From: Bartonella phoceensis
GTDB lineage: Bacteria; Pseudomonadota; Alphaproteobacteria; Rhizobiales; Rhizobiaceae
DNA: 64,000 nt
Direction: 5' to 3'
Assembly (NCBI RefSeq): GCF_902825145.1
Contig: NZ_CADEAD010000003.1
Span: 186,001-250,000 of the forward strand
Shown here: positions 28,821 through 38,379 of the stretch, piece after piece
Numbering within the stretch: the first letter of the stretch is position 1
Layout: every line of letters starts with the position of its first letter
The notes under the pieces: generated by a model
What the model was told of the DNA's origin: nothing
The model's database searches: none
The model's input: only the letters and a program-made list of their open reading frames with translations
Position numbers and translations under genes: made by a program

Positions 28821-29529
28821 TGCTTTTTCTGTTTTCTATTTTTACTCGATGAATCGGAAAAATGCCTTCTACACTTACGTGACATTTTACAGCATAAAAT
28901 TCTACCCCTGATTTTAATGCCAAATTAAATTTGCGTCCATATATTGGGTCTAAATCATGGCAGATTGTAAAAGCTGAGCAATCTTCTCGTTGAATTACAT
29001 AAAGCGTAGCGGCACGTTTTCCTTGTTGCACAACTTTTATAAGCTCTTCAAGATGGCGTGTACCGCGTTTTGTTTCGGTATCAGGAAATTCTGCTAATCC
29101 TTTTTGGCGAATAAAATGGACATTTTTGACTTCTAGATAACAGTCAGGGAGGATACCATCACGCAGAAGAAAATCAATCCGTGATTGTGTCCCATAGCAT
29201 TGCTCCTTTAAGATTGTTTTATACACGCTTAATTCTGGTAATAGTCCATTTTGAATCGCTTCTAAGGCAAGTTTGTTTGGTAAAGTCGTATTGATTCCAA
29301 CCAAAGTATTATTTACCTCAACAATTTCTAATCGGTATGCATATTTTCGTTTGGAATTGTTGTTATATGAAAGCCAAATATTAGAGTTAGGAGTTGTCAA
29401 TCCAAGCATCGATCCTGTATTAGGAACTGATACGGTAAAGATCTGTTGATCGTCCCCTTTAACATCAGCAAGAAAACGTTTATAACGACGAACAAGTTTT
29501 GCAGGAAAAAGTTTGGGAATGAAGTGCAT
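28813..29529 (-). CDS. sfsA: SfsA family DNA/RNA nuclease-like protein
   Basis: 238 residues, standard length. An N-terminal OB-like part carries LVRRYKRFLADV and VPNTGSM, then the nuclease-like core with SRIDFLL and YLEVKNV (the Glu-x-Lys of a PD-(D/E)xK site), and RGTRHLEEL. E. coli SfsA was named for sugar fermentation stimulation and is reported as DNA-binding. First gene of sfsA-map-radC. Confidence 0.93.
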   Translation of the reverse strand: MHFIPKLFPAKLVRRYKRFLADVKGDDQQIFTVSVPNTGSMLGLTTPNSNIWLSYNNNSKRKYAYRLEIVEVNNTLVGINTTLPNKLALEAIQNGLLPELSVYKTILKEQCYGTQSRIDFLLRDGILPDCYLEVKNVHFIRQKGLAEFPDTETKRGTRHLEELIKVVQQGKRAATLYVIQREDCSAFTICHDLDPIYGRKFNLALKSGVEFYAVKCHVSVEGIFPIHRVKIENRKSND

Positions 29530-29840
29530 TTTCCTTTTTTATAATGCATGATTTTATAATTCAACTCAGATTATGATTTACAAATATTATAATATGTTAA
29601 ATGGTGCAACGTTAAGGTTAAGGTACCTCAACATAACTGCCCTAAAACTTTAAAACCAAAGTTTGTTTTAATTTTCACAATTCATTGTTAATCCTTTGCA
29701 ACATAGACTCTGCATGAAAAAATAATATTATAACCGCAATTTATTAGTGAAAAGGCTATTTATGAGGATATCTTCTTAAAATGGTTGCGTTCAAAAAAAT
29801 CAACTATGAGGGGCATAATATATAGAATTAGGTAGGATTG
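29530..29840. other. Divergent intergenic region between sfsA and trmJ
   Basis: About 310 bases, A+T-rich, between two divergently transcribed genes, so it should hold promoters in both directions. No clear -35/-10 pair, operator or structured RNA was seen. Confidence 0.4.
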
Positions 29841-30677
29841 ATGGCTGGAACTAATAAGAATCGTAAAAATTTAACAGATGGTCCAATTATTATTTTAGTT
29901 GAACCACAATTGCCTGAGAATATTGGTATGGTAGCAAGGGCGATGGCAAATTTTGGACTTTCTAAGCTCCGCTTAGTCAAACCTCGAGAAACATTTCCAA
30001 GTGAAAAAGCCAGGGCCGCTGCAAGTAAAGCAGATCATGTCATTAACAATGCAGTTGTTTTTGATACACTGCGTGACGCGATTGCAGATTTGCATTATGT
30101 TTTTGCTACAACAGCACGTGCGAGATGTGGTTTTAAAACTGTAAAAAGTGCCGTTGAAGCAGCGAATATGTTACGTCAGCGTGAAAATATTGGGCATAAA
30201 ACGGGTATTTTATTTGGAAGAGAACGGTGGGGACTAGAAAATAATGAAATCAGCCTTGTTGATGAAATTATTACTTTTCCAGTTAATCCTGCTTTTGCAT
30301 CACTTAACATTGCACAAGCAGTTTTGCTCATGTCTTACGAGTGGATGAAATCAGGTTTGGGAGATGGGAGCGATACAGCTTTTCGTGCAGTAGAGATGGA
30401 ACCAGCAAATAAAGCAACATTTCATGGTTTTTTATCTCAATTAGAAGAAGCTTTGGATGTTCGTGGATATTTTAGACCCAGAGAGCGCAAAGAGGTAATG
30501 CTTGCAAATTTGCGTTCTGTTTTTACACGCGCTCATTTTAGTGAATCTGAAGTTCGCTTGTTAAGGGGGATTATCTCTTCATTGGATCATTTTTCTCCTC
30601 AATTTCCACGGGGAAGTGGTGCACCTGCAGAACGTCAACGTAAAAAATTAAAAACAAGTGTGAAAACCGATGGATAA
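29841..30677 (+). CDS. trmJ: tRNA/rRNA 2'-O-methyltransferase of the TrmJ type
   Basis: 278 residues from ATG 29841 (a TTG one codon earlier is the other option). The SPOUT-fold methyltransferase is shown by VEPQLPENIGMVARAM (about 17-32), GILFGRERWGLEN and the knot region LNIAQAVLLMSYEW. TrmJ proteins methylate the 2'-OH of nucleotide 32 in tRNAs using S-adenosylmethionine. It overlaps murI by 8 bases. Confidence 0.88.
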   Translation: MAGTNKNRKNLTDGPIIILVEPQLPENIGMVARAMANFGLSKLRLVKPRETFPSEKARAAASKADHVINNAVVFDTLRDAIADLHYVFATTARARCGFKTVKSAVEAANMLRQRENIGHKTGILFGRERWGLENNEISLVDEIITFPVNPAFASLNIAQAVLLMSYEWMKSGLGDGSDTAFRAVEMEPANKATFHGFLSQLEEALDVRGYFRPRERKEVMLANLRSVFTRAHFSESEVRLLRGIISSLDHFSPQFPRGSGAPAERQRKKLKTSVKTDG

Positions 30678-31491
30678 ACGACCTGTTCTTTTTTTTGATA
30701 GTGGCATTGGCGGTTTAACAGTGTTGAGGGAAGTGCGCGTACTTCTTCCTGAAATGCAATTTATTTATGTTGCTGATGACGCTGGATTTCCTTATGGGGA
30801 TTGGAAAGAAAATATTCTGAAAAATCGAATTGTAAAGATTTTTACAAATCTTTTGGCACTCTATAATCCTGTCTTATGTGTGATTGCTTGTAATACCGTT
30901 TCGACATTGATGATGGCAGACTTACGACAGAAGTTTCCCCATATTCTTTTTGTAGGAACAGTTCCCGCAATTAAATCAGCAGCTGAACAAACAAAATCTG
31001 GTTTTATTTCAGTCCTAGCCACTCCTGGAACAATTCAGCGGGCTTATACACATGAATTAATAAATTCTTTTGCTGCGCAGTGTGATGTTAAGCTTGTTGG
31101 AAGTAATAAACTTGCTAGATTTGCTGAAGATTATTTACGTGGAAAACCTATAAATTTAAAAGAGTTACGTCACGAGATTCTTCCATGTTTTGTTGAGAAA
31201 AATGGCAAATACACTGACATTATCGTTTTAGCTTGTACACATTATCCTTTTTTGCTTCACTTTTTTCGTGAACAAGCTTTATGGCCCGTTGAATGGATTG
31301 ATCCAGCAAAAGCTGTAGCCAAACACACTAGATCATTATTAGAGGAAAAAGTACATTCAAAAAAACTAAAAAAATACAAAGATTTTGCTTTATTTACATC
31401 GCAAAATATAACTTCCTCAACAAAGTGTTTATTAGAAGGATTTCACTTAAATGTCGTGAAAGGAGTTGACTTTGGAGTACAAGATCAATAA
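30670..31491 (+). CDS. murI: Glutamate racemase
   Basis: Supplies D-glutamate for peptidoglycan. 273 residues. The two catalytic cysteines are in IACNTVST (Cys at about 74) and LACTHYPFLL (about 190). The DSGIGGLTVLRE start motif is intact. It overlaps trmJ by 8 bases and is followed by rpsD after a 175-base gap. Confidence 0.94.
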   Translation: MDKRPVLFFDSGIGGLTVLREVRVLLPEMQFIYVADDAGFPYGDWKENILKNRIVKIFTNLLALYNPVLCVIACNTVSTLMMADLRQKFPHILFVGTVPAIKSAAEQTKSGFISVLATPGTIQRAYTHELINSFAAQCDVKLVGSNKLARFAEDYLRGKPINLKELRHEILPCFVEKNGKYTDIIVLACTHYPFLLHFFREQALWPVEWIDPAKAVAKHTRSLLEEKVHSKKLKKYKDFALFTSQNITSSTKCLLEGFHLNVVKGVDFGVQDQ

Positions 31492-31666
31492 AATTTCTCA
31501 TAACTTTCTCTCCTGGGAGAAGGGTATTGATTGACGTGTCCCGTGGATGTCTTTGCATATCATATGTTAAAGTATCCTGTCGGTCTTTTGATTTAAAGGC
31601 AGAGGAGGGCGCGTTTCCTTAAGATCTTAATGTGAGGCCTTGTATTCTATTTTTGAAGGAAATGCG

Positions 31667-32284
31667 ATGAGTAAACGCGAAACAACAAAGTACAAAATTG
31701 ACCGTCGTATGGGAGAAAATATTTGGGGACGTCCCAAATCTCCTGTAAATCGCCGTGATTATGGTCCAGGTCAGCATGGACAACGCCGCAAAGGAAAACT
31801 TTCTGATTATGGTGTACAATTGCGCGCTAAGCAGAAATTAAAAGGCTTTTATGGTGATATTTCAGAAAAGCAATTCCGTAAAACTTACGCAGAAGCTGCT
31901 CGTCGACGTGGAGATACTGGTGAAAATCTTATCGGACTTTTAGAATCGCGTTTGGATGCTGTCGTCTACCGTGCAAAATTTGTGCCTACGATCTTCGCTT
32001 CTCGTCAATTTATCAATCATGGTCATATCAATGTAAATGGTCGGCGCACGAATATTCAATCATATCGTTGTAAACCAGGTGATGTTATTGAAGTTCGTGA
32101 AAAATCAAGACAACTTGTTTTGGTATTAGAATCTATACAGTTAGCAGAGCGTGATGTGCCTGAATACATTGAAGCAGATCATAATCAAATGAAGGCAACG
32201 TTTACACGGGTCCCTGCTTTTGCGGATGTTCCTTATGCTGTGCAAATGGAACCCAATTTGGTTGTTGAGTTTTATTCTCGTTAA
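31667..32284 (+). CDS. rpsD: 30S ribosomal protein S4
   Basis: 205 residues from ATG 31667, with GAAGGA 6 bases upstream; an in-frame upstream start at 31640 is rejected because S4 begins [14 protein letters not shown]. The S4 domain follows about residue 95 ([11 protein letters not shown] to HINVNG). It lacks the N-terminal zinc cysteines. It nucleates 30S assembly. A strong terminator lies 105 bases downstream. Confidence 0.97.
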   Translation: MSKRETTKYKIDRRMGENIWGRPKSPVNRRDYGPGQHGQRRKGKLSDYGVQLRAKQKLKGFYGDISEKQFRKTYAEAARRRGDTGENLIGLLESRLDAVVYRAKFVPTIFASRQFINHGHINVNGRRTNIQSYRCKPGDVIEVREKSRQLVLVLESIQLAERDVPEYIEADHNQMKATFTRVPAFADVPYAVQMEPNLVVEFYSR

Positions 32285-32388
32285 TTTTCTATAGAGGGAT
32301 GTTGCCCTCTTTTATTTTTTGTATGCATTGAAAATGCTGTACCGTTTTTTATAGCCGTTAAGGCTAACAGGTGTTTTTATAAACGAAG

Positions 32389-32433
32389 TTATACAAGTTT
32401 CTTATTGTAAAATATAATAAGAAACTTGTATAA
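32389..32433. terminator. Strong rho-independent terminator downstream of rpsD
   Basis: Perfect 18-base inverted repeat (left arm TTATACAAGTTTCTTATT, 32389-32406; right arm 32416-32433) with a 9-base loop, followed on the plus strand by TTTTATTTCTTTTTT. The stem is A+T-rich but unusually long and mismatch-free. Confidence 0.85.
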
Positions 32434-32589
32434 TTTTATTTCTTTTTTGTATATCTCATCTATAGATCAACAGAGTATCAATTTAAGCTGTGTTATGTCT
32501 ATTGTTATCTCTGTTATTCTTGCAGAATAAACTCTTTATTGTGTTAGATTACGGTATTATGGATTAATATTTCAGTCAAATATCAAGCA

Positions 32590-33438
32590 ATGAAAGAAAA
32601 TGTAGAGAAATTTGATCCTTTAGCAAGAGAAGCTGATAATTGTCACCCAATATTTCGGGTTGCTCCTTCAACTGTGGAGTTTAATAAACTACGTAAACGG
32701 CTTTTACGTCATATACGGCAAGCATTTGATGATTTTTCTATGCTGTCTTCAGGAAAAAAATGGCTCATTGCTTTATCGGGTGGAAAGGATTCTTATGGTT
32801 TACTCGCGCTTCTTTTAGATTTAAAATGGCGTGGTCTTTTGCCTGTTGAAATTCTCGCTTGTAATCTTGATCAAGGACAACCAGGATTCCCAAAACATAT
32901 TCTTCCAGATTTTTTAAACTCTTATCAAATTCCATACCGTATTGAATATCAAGATACTTATTCTATTGTTACGGATAAATTGGCACATACACAAACATAT
33001 TGTTCCCTTTGTTCTCGGTTGCGACGTGGTAATTTATATCGTATTGCGCGTGAAGAGGGATGCTCTGCATTAGTTCTTGGACATCATCGTGATGATGTTT
33101 TAGAAACATTTTTTATGAATTTATTTCATGGTGGGCGGTTAGCAGCTATGCCTGGGAAACTTATGAACGATGAAGGAGATCTTTTTGTTTTACGCCCTCT
33201 TGTTTACGCTGCAGAAGAAGATATGGAAAAATTTTCTCAAGAAATGCAGTTTCCTATCATTCCTTGCAATCTATGTGGCAGCCAAGATGGGTTACAGCGT
33301 AATGTAATGAAAGAAATGCTAAAAGATATCGAAAGAAAAATGCCAGGACGTAAAGAGACTATGATTCGCGCTTTAACAAATGTACGTCCAAGCCATTTGC
33401 TCGACAAAAAATTTTTTGATTTTAAAAACTTATTATAA
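32590..33438 (+). CDS. ttcA: tRNA 2-thiocytidine(32) synthetase TtcA
   Basis: 282 residues. PP-loop ATPase motif SGGKDSYG at about residues 64-71. The Fe-S ligands are in [10 protein letters not shown] (CxxC, about 138-141) and a later CNLCGSQ. The enzyme adds sulfur to C32 of some tRNAs. It stands alone, with a weak ribosome-binding context. Its target, position 32, is also a target of TrmJ encoded upstream. Confidence 0.93.
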   Translation: MKENVEKFDPLAREADNCHPIFRVAPSTVEFNKLRKRLLRHIRQAFDDFSMLSSGKKWLIALSGGKDSYGLLALLLDLKWRGLLPVEILACNLDQGQPGFPKHILPDFLNSYQIPYRIEYQDTYSIVTDKLAHTQTYCSLCSRLRRGNLYRIAREEGCSALVLGHHRDDVLETFFMNLFHGGRLAAMPGKLMNDEGDLFVLRPLVYAAEEDMEKFSQEMQFPIIPCNLCGSQDGLQRNVMKEMLKDIERKMPGRKETMIRALTNVRPSHLLDKKFFDFKNLL

Positions 33439-33478
33439 ATCCTAATGGTTAAATACGATACGTTTAAACCTCTTACTT

Positions 33479-34789
33479 TTAAACTGCGATACCATAAAGA
33501 TCATAAGCATCCGCTTTTTCTATCTTTACGGTGACAAATTCACCAATACGTAGTGGTCGTCGTGTGATGATATATGCACCACTCCATCTACTTCTGAAGC
33601 ATCATATTGAGTACGACCTTTAGCAATTTTTCCTTGGCTCTCATCGATTAAAACTTGAAGTCTTTTTTCAATTTTTTCCTTTAAAATACGTGTAGAGATT
33701 TGTTATTACTTTGCCATAAAGCGATGCAAGCGGCTTTTTTTTATTTCTTCGGCAATGTTTTCTAATCCCAAATCATTTGGGAAGTACCTTTTGCTTTTTC
33801 GTATTTAAAACATCCTGTACATTCAATTTTTGCTTCTTCTAATCATTCAAGAAGTATATTAAAATTCTTATTTGTTTCACCTGGAAAGCCAACAATAAAT
33901 GTTGAACGCAAAGTGAGATTTGGATAAACTGTGCTCCACTTTTCAATTCCACGGTTCGTTTTTTCCATAAGAGCAGGAGACGGTTCGTATTGCGTAAAAC
34001 AGCTGACGAGGCATGCTGAAAAGGAATATCCAGATAGGGAAGAATTTTTTTGCAGCCATAAGTTCAATAACCTCATCAGCATGGGGATAAGGATAAACGT
34101 AATGCATGCGCACCCAAATGCCCATATCGCCTAATTCGCGACAAAGGTCGAAAAATTTGGTTTTTGCTGTGCGCTCTTTCTAAAGGCTCTTAAGATATCT
34201 AATATCAATGCCGTAAGCGCTTGTATCTTGCGAGATAACCAAAAGCTCTTTTATACTGGCTTGTACAAGTTTTTCAGCTTTGCAAAGAACATCATTAATA
34301 GGACGTGAAATAAGATTACCACGAAGAGTAGGAATGATACAAAAACTGCGCTTATAGCATCCTTCAGAAATTTTTAAATAGACATACGCGGTGTTAAGCA
34401 AACACCTTGTGAAGGAACTAAATCAATAAAGGGATCATGAAAACTGTAGGAATTGCCGTATGAACCAGCTTCTATAACACTTTTATAAGCCTGTGGTCCT
34501 GTAAATAGCTATTACATGAAGATGTATTTGATGAATAATATCAGATCCGCACCAAGACACCTAGTTACGATAACTTTTCCATTTTCTTTGAGGGCTTCAT
34601 CAATATTGTCTAATGACTCATTTCGAGCAGAATCAAGAAAACTACAAATATTCACAATCACGAGAGTAGCCCCTTGATGCTTACGTGAGATTTCATAACT
34701 TTAGATTGGAATCTTGTAATAATTCGCTTAGAATCTACCAGCGCTTTTGGACAACCAAGGGAGATGAAACTAATACGAGGGGCTGCCAT
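33479..34789 (-). pseudogene. rimO: Ribosomal protein S12 methylthiotransferase RimO, broken
   Basis: The whole gene can be followed: a start at 34789 giving [20 protein letters not shown], then the radical-SAM region ([11 protein letters not shown]), [22 protein letters not shown], and a natural end [11 protein letters not shown] with TAA at 33479. The reading frame is split over several frames and stops. The radical-SAM cysteine motif CxxxCxxC reads C-YKR-SFC, having lost the middle Cys. It is therefore a pseudogene. Functional RimO would add a methylthio group to S12 Asp88. The sequence is still recognisable along its length, so the loss may be fairly recent. Confidence 0.88.
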
Positions 34790-35028
34790 AATAAACTATA
34801 CCCTGCAACTTTATGCCGATTAAATTTTATTTGCTGTTTTTATTTATTGAGAATAAAAGAATGCTCTTTATTCTTGGTACAAATGCGGCTTGTTACAAAG
34901 TTACTCGTTTTCTTACCAAAATGTTTTATGGGTGCGTATGTCATTGTCAATAAGTGTGGCACAATATAAAAAATACCAAACAATTTTTTGCTAGATATAT
35001 GAACATACTAAGGAAATTTCTTCATTTT

Positions 35029-35742
35029 TTAATATTTGCGAATAAGGCCTATAAGTTTACCTTGTATCTGGACACGCTCAGAACCGTATATACGTGTTTC
35101 ATAGTGAGGATTTGCAGCTTCTAATGTAATAGAGGTCCCTTTGCGTCGATAACGTTTTAAAGTTGCCTCTTCTTTATCGATGAATGCTACAACAATTTCA
35201 CCTGATGTTGCTGTATTTTGACATTTAACAATTATAGTATCTTTATCAAGAATACCAGCTTCAATCATAGAATCATCTCTGACTTCTAAAGCATAGTGCT
35301 TACCTGAATTAATCATATCTTGTGGTAAAGAAAGCGTATTTGTTTGTTGCAGTATAGCGGAGACAGGCACACTTGCAGCAATACGACCCATAATAGGAAT
35401 AGTAATATTCTTTTTGTCTTCTACCTTAAAGTCATCAAGATCACCAAAACTTTTTGATATTTCTCTTCTGTTTTTTTCTATCTTACTGGGAGAAATTTTA
35501 CGCGCTAGAGAAAGATTAAATGTTATTTTCTCGGGAAGTCGAATCACCTCTACTGCGCGGGCACGATTTGGTAAACGGCGTATAAAACCTCGTTGTTCTA
35601 GGGCTACCATGAGCTTATGAATACCAGACTTTGAAGAAAGCTCCAATGCAATTTTCATTTCATCAAAGGAAGGAGAAATGCCAGTTTCCTTTATGTGATT
35701 ATGAATAAATAAGAGTAGCTCATATTGTTTACACGTCAGCAT
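35029..35742 (-). CDS. lexA: LexA repressor (SOS regulator)
   Basis: 237 residues, the length of alphaproteobacterial LexA. N-terminal winged helix ([21 protein letters not shown], about 21-41) and C-terminal S24 autoprotease domain with Ser158 (DDSM) and Lys196 (EEATLKRY). The cleavage site, normally Ala-Gly in GRIAAG, reads Ala123-Ser124 (GRIAASVPV). The residue before the DSM is Asp where most relatives have Gly. I found no GTTC-N7-GTTC operator in the 100 bases upstream. Self-cleavage efficiency and autoregulation are therefore uncertain. Confidence 0.95.
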   Translation of the reverse strand: MLTCKQYELLLFIHNHIKETGISPSFDEMKIALELSSKSGIHKLMVALEQRGFIRRLPNRARAVEVIRLPEKITFNLSLARKISPSKIEKNRREISKSFGDLDDFKVEDKKNITIPIMGRIAASVPVSAILQQTNTLSLPQDMINSGKHYALEVRDDSMIEAGILDKDTIIVKCQNTATSGEIVVAFIDKEEATLKRYRRKGTSITLEAANPHYETRIYGSERVQIQGKLIGLIRKY

Positions 35743-36727
35743 TCAATATTCCAATCAAAAATAAAGTAAATATAAAATAAAATATGTGTATATATAAATT
35801 TATATATTTTTTTAATATAAATTAAAAAACTTCTTTATTAATTTTAATAAATTAATGTTTTTATATTTATATTAATAAATAATACATATTATAATATGAA
35901 ATTTTAGTTTCATATATATAGTAAAATATATTTACTATATTATATGTATATATTAAATAATACTTTTCTAAATATAATTTACTTATTTTAAATGAGACAA
36001 ATTATCTTAAACGAAATTCTACAAACATTTTGGGGAAGAGCCATCCATCTCTTTTAAGAATAGATCTGTTTATCTTGTAATATCTATCATAAAAAGCTCG
36101 ATTAAAAACAGTACTCTATACCCATTCAGCAAAGATGGCAGCTTAATTATACGCACTTGGATCATTTCACGTATTATATTCCTGATTTTTATTTTCAGTA
36201 AATTATCTGCATATAAAATATCGAACGTAATTTTCTATAGTCATTAGTGATATTTTTCAATATTATTTTAATTTAATTAGAATTTTTATTTATGTATTCT
36301 TATTTTTACATAACAACACATTTCTTCGATATATTTCCTTCGTGCATTACCAAAGTCGCACTCAATATTTGAAAGTTTGAAAAAACATTTACAGATATAA
36401 AAATAGACAGTTATACTTTTAAGAAAATAATATAATGCCTATGACTCTCGATAAACATGTTTTTACTTGTTCTACCCGTCAAACTCAATAACGAAGCATA
36501 CAATTGTTTTGTTCTCTTTGGCTATTTATCAACACATTTTATTATTTGTAGGGATTCTCTGTTTTTCTTCTATATTTCAAAATTTGTGATGAATTTTTAT
36601 ATCGAAATTATTCCTTTTATTGAAAATCAAAATGGGTAAAAATTGTATACATAGTGATGAGAAAAGGAGAAAAGACAGAAAATTATTGATAACTAAACCG
36701 AATAATAATATTTTTTTTTAAAAGGTG
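35743..36727. other. 1-kb very A+T-rich non-coding region between lexA and tRNA-Lys
   Basis: From 35750 to 35990 the sequence is almost entirely A/T with many overlapping short inverted repeats. On the minus strand about 36000-36110 a frame ending RDGWLFPKMFVEFRLR and a TAA stays open for about 36 codons without a start; it looks like the tail of a lost gene. A 60-codon plus-strand frame at 36457-36639 has no ribosome-binding site and is not called. Confidence 0.4.
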
Positions 36728-36756
36728 TTGACCAAATGAAAAGTCAACCGTATGTT
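36728..36756 (+). promoter_or_regulatory. Sigma-70-type promoter of the tRNA-Lys gene
   Basis: TTGACC at 36728-36733 and TATGTT at 36751-36756 with the optimal 17-base spacer. The tRNA begins 36 bases after the -10 box, a normal leader length. Confidence 0.6.
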
Positions 36757-36791
36757 CCACTCACTTTCTACGAGCAAAATAGTTTGTATGG

Positions 36792-36867
36792 GAGCGCGTA
36801 GCTCAGTTGGTAGAGCAACTGACTTTTAATCAGTAGGTCCAGGGTTCGAATCCCTGCGCGCTCACCA
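36792..36867 (+). tRNA. tRNA-Lys (anticodon TTT)
   Basis: 76 bases including encoded CCA. The acceptor stem GAGCGCG/CGCGCTC pairs fully; the D-arm GCTC...GAGC, anticodon arm ACTGA-CTTTTAA-TCAGT with TTT anticodon, and T-arm CAGGG-TTCGAAT-CCCTG are all intact. It marks the left edge of an integrative element remnant, and tRNA 3' ends are common integrase targets. I found no second copy of its 3' end near the integrase. Confidence 0.97.
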
Positions 36868-37126
36868 CGTTTCAGTGAGTTATAAAAAATTTGCAGATTT
36901 TGAATCCTCTGATTATTTTAACTTATCTTTTTGTTTATCTCGAATCTTTCTAAAATTTTTTGTTGATTCTATTTTAAAGTATTTTCTATCAATTCTTTTA
37001 GTATAGAGTGACATCATGTTGGCTTCTATCCAGCTTAAAAGCACCTGTAAATTGTGATATGCTAATGTAAATTTAAGAATATAGCCATCAAATATCTTTC
37101 GGTTATCCTTTAATTAATTCTGTTCT

Positions 37127-38062
37127 TCACTCATCACCATCAGCATGGGGAGAAGAGTTGCCTACTTTCTCGACAAGTCTAGAGACATCGGTTGTCGCAG
37201 GGAGGGCTAAATCCGATGCCGATATTTCCCCATCATCCTCTTGGTTTTTACGACGCTTGCCGATTTGCCTATCCGAACACACCGCAAAGCAACGTAAGGG
37301 CACTTGTGCATCAGCTGTCCATTCACGAATGCTTTGTGACATCAGGGCAAGAGAGGGCACCAAAAACAATACATGCTTGCCAGTTCCTGCTATGGTTTCT
37401 GCTATCTTCAAACTGGTGAAAGTTTTCCCCGTTCCACATGCCATGATCAGCTTGCCACGATCTGCTTCTTTTAACCCTTCACAAACTGCTTTGAGCGCTT
37501 CTTTCTGATGATCTAAAAGCTTTTTCTTGGTTTGCTCGTAAAGAACAATGTTGCCAGTCTTATCAAAGAGACTCCAATCGATTTGACTATTGTCCATATC
37601 AAACAGATTAATTCGATAAACCGGAACCGCTTGCCCTTCAATCATGGTATTGGCATTTTCGCTTAAGTCTTTTTCGGTGCTATCAATGAGAAGACGGTAT
37701 TTAAATCTCTTTTTACCAGAAATGGCGATAAAGCTTTCAATATCATCTTGGGTAATCTGATGTTGGGTCTCATAAAATTGACAACGAATAGCAACGTAAT
37801 CGTCTTGATCACGAATTTTAGCCACCAAATCAATATCAGTGTCTGTATCGCTTCCTTTCCAACCCTTTTCGTCCGCAACCTCTCTATAAGTTTGAACCTT
37901 TTCGTATTCTTGCTTTTGAAGAGGATCTTCACTCAGATAGGCAATGTCAAACTTTTCAAAAGCGGCTTGCTTTTCTTGCTCTGATATCGCTTGTTGACGA
38001 TAAGATTGTAAGAGAGAGCGTAAAGAAACGTGTTTATGATCAGAATAAAGAGGGTGAGACAT
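37127..38062 (-). pseudogene. N-terminal fragment of an Mrr-nuclease/superfamily 2 helicase restriction-type protein
   Basis: 311 codons remain of what should be a protein well over 1,000 residues. Residues 30-130 resemble an Mrr-like PD-(D/E)xK nuclease. The metal site Asp is present (DIDLVAKI), but the expected Gln-Cys-Lys motif reads RCQ at 93-95, so the catalytic Lys is missing. A helicase Walker A motif (ACGTGKT) is at 208-214, followed by the FLVPSLALMSQ motif Ia region. The frame ends at NSSPHADGDE, before motif II and all later domains. It is a truncated remnant of a phage or restriction-type enzyme. Confidence 0.75.
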
Positions 38063-38379
38063 ATTACAACAGGGCTCCGTTTTGGTATGAGGGGTTTAAT
38101 TCTTATCAAAATAATAAAAACGAAGCTTATTAAATCCATTTTGAACGAATTGAGAAAAAAATGCAGAAAACTGCTAAAAAAGCGGATATTTTTTTAAAAA
38201 GGGGTTTTTTAAAGGTTGTTTATCCACAGCCCATGATATGGGATAAGATTAGCAAAGTAGTAAAATCTTCTATTCGTTTTATGGATAAAAAAGACAAATT
38301 CGATGTGTGCTTTAAATTATCAGAATGAGTATTTTGAAGTGTTTTACGAGGCACTTTATAGAGAGGTTTTGAAGGTTTC
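38063..38379. other. Gap between helicase fragment and primase remnant
   Basis: About 317 bases without a gene. It contains the DnaA-box-like TTATCCACAG at 38220-38229. Otherwise A+T-rich. Confidence 0.4.
38220..38229 (+). promoter_or_regulatory. DnaA-box-like site 1
   Basis: TTATCCACAG contains a perfect match to the DnaA box consensus TTATCCACA. The same 10-mer recurs at 39785-39794 in the same orientation. Both are followed within 5 bases by CATG. Function within the element is inferred. Confidence 0.4.

Noticed and set aside
31501-31570. TTGACG at 31531 as the rpsD promoter -35 box
   Set aside because: No -10 box at 16-18 bases matches well enough to call; several TAT-rich words compete.
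36457-36639. 60-codon plus-strand frame upstream of tRNA-Lys
   Set aside because: No ribosome-binding site and no recognisable features in an A/T-rich stretch where long frames arise by chance.
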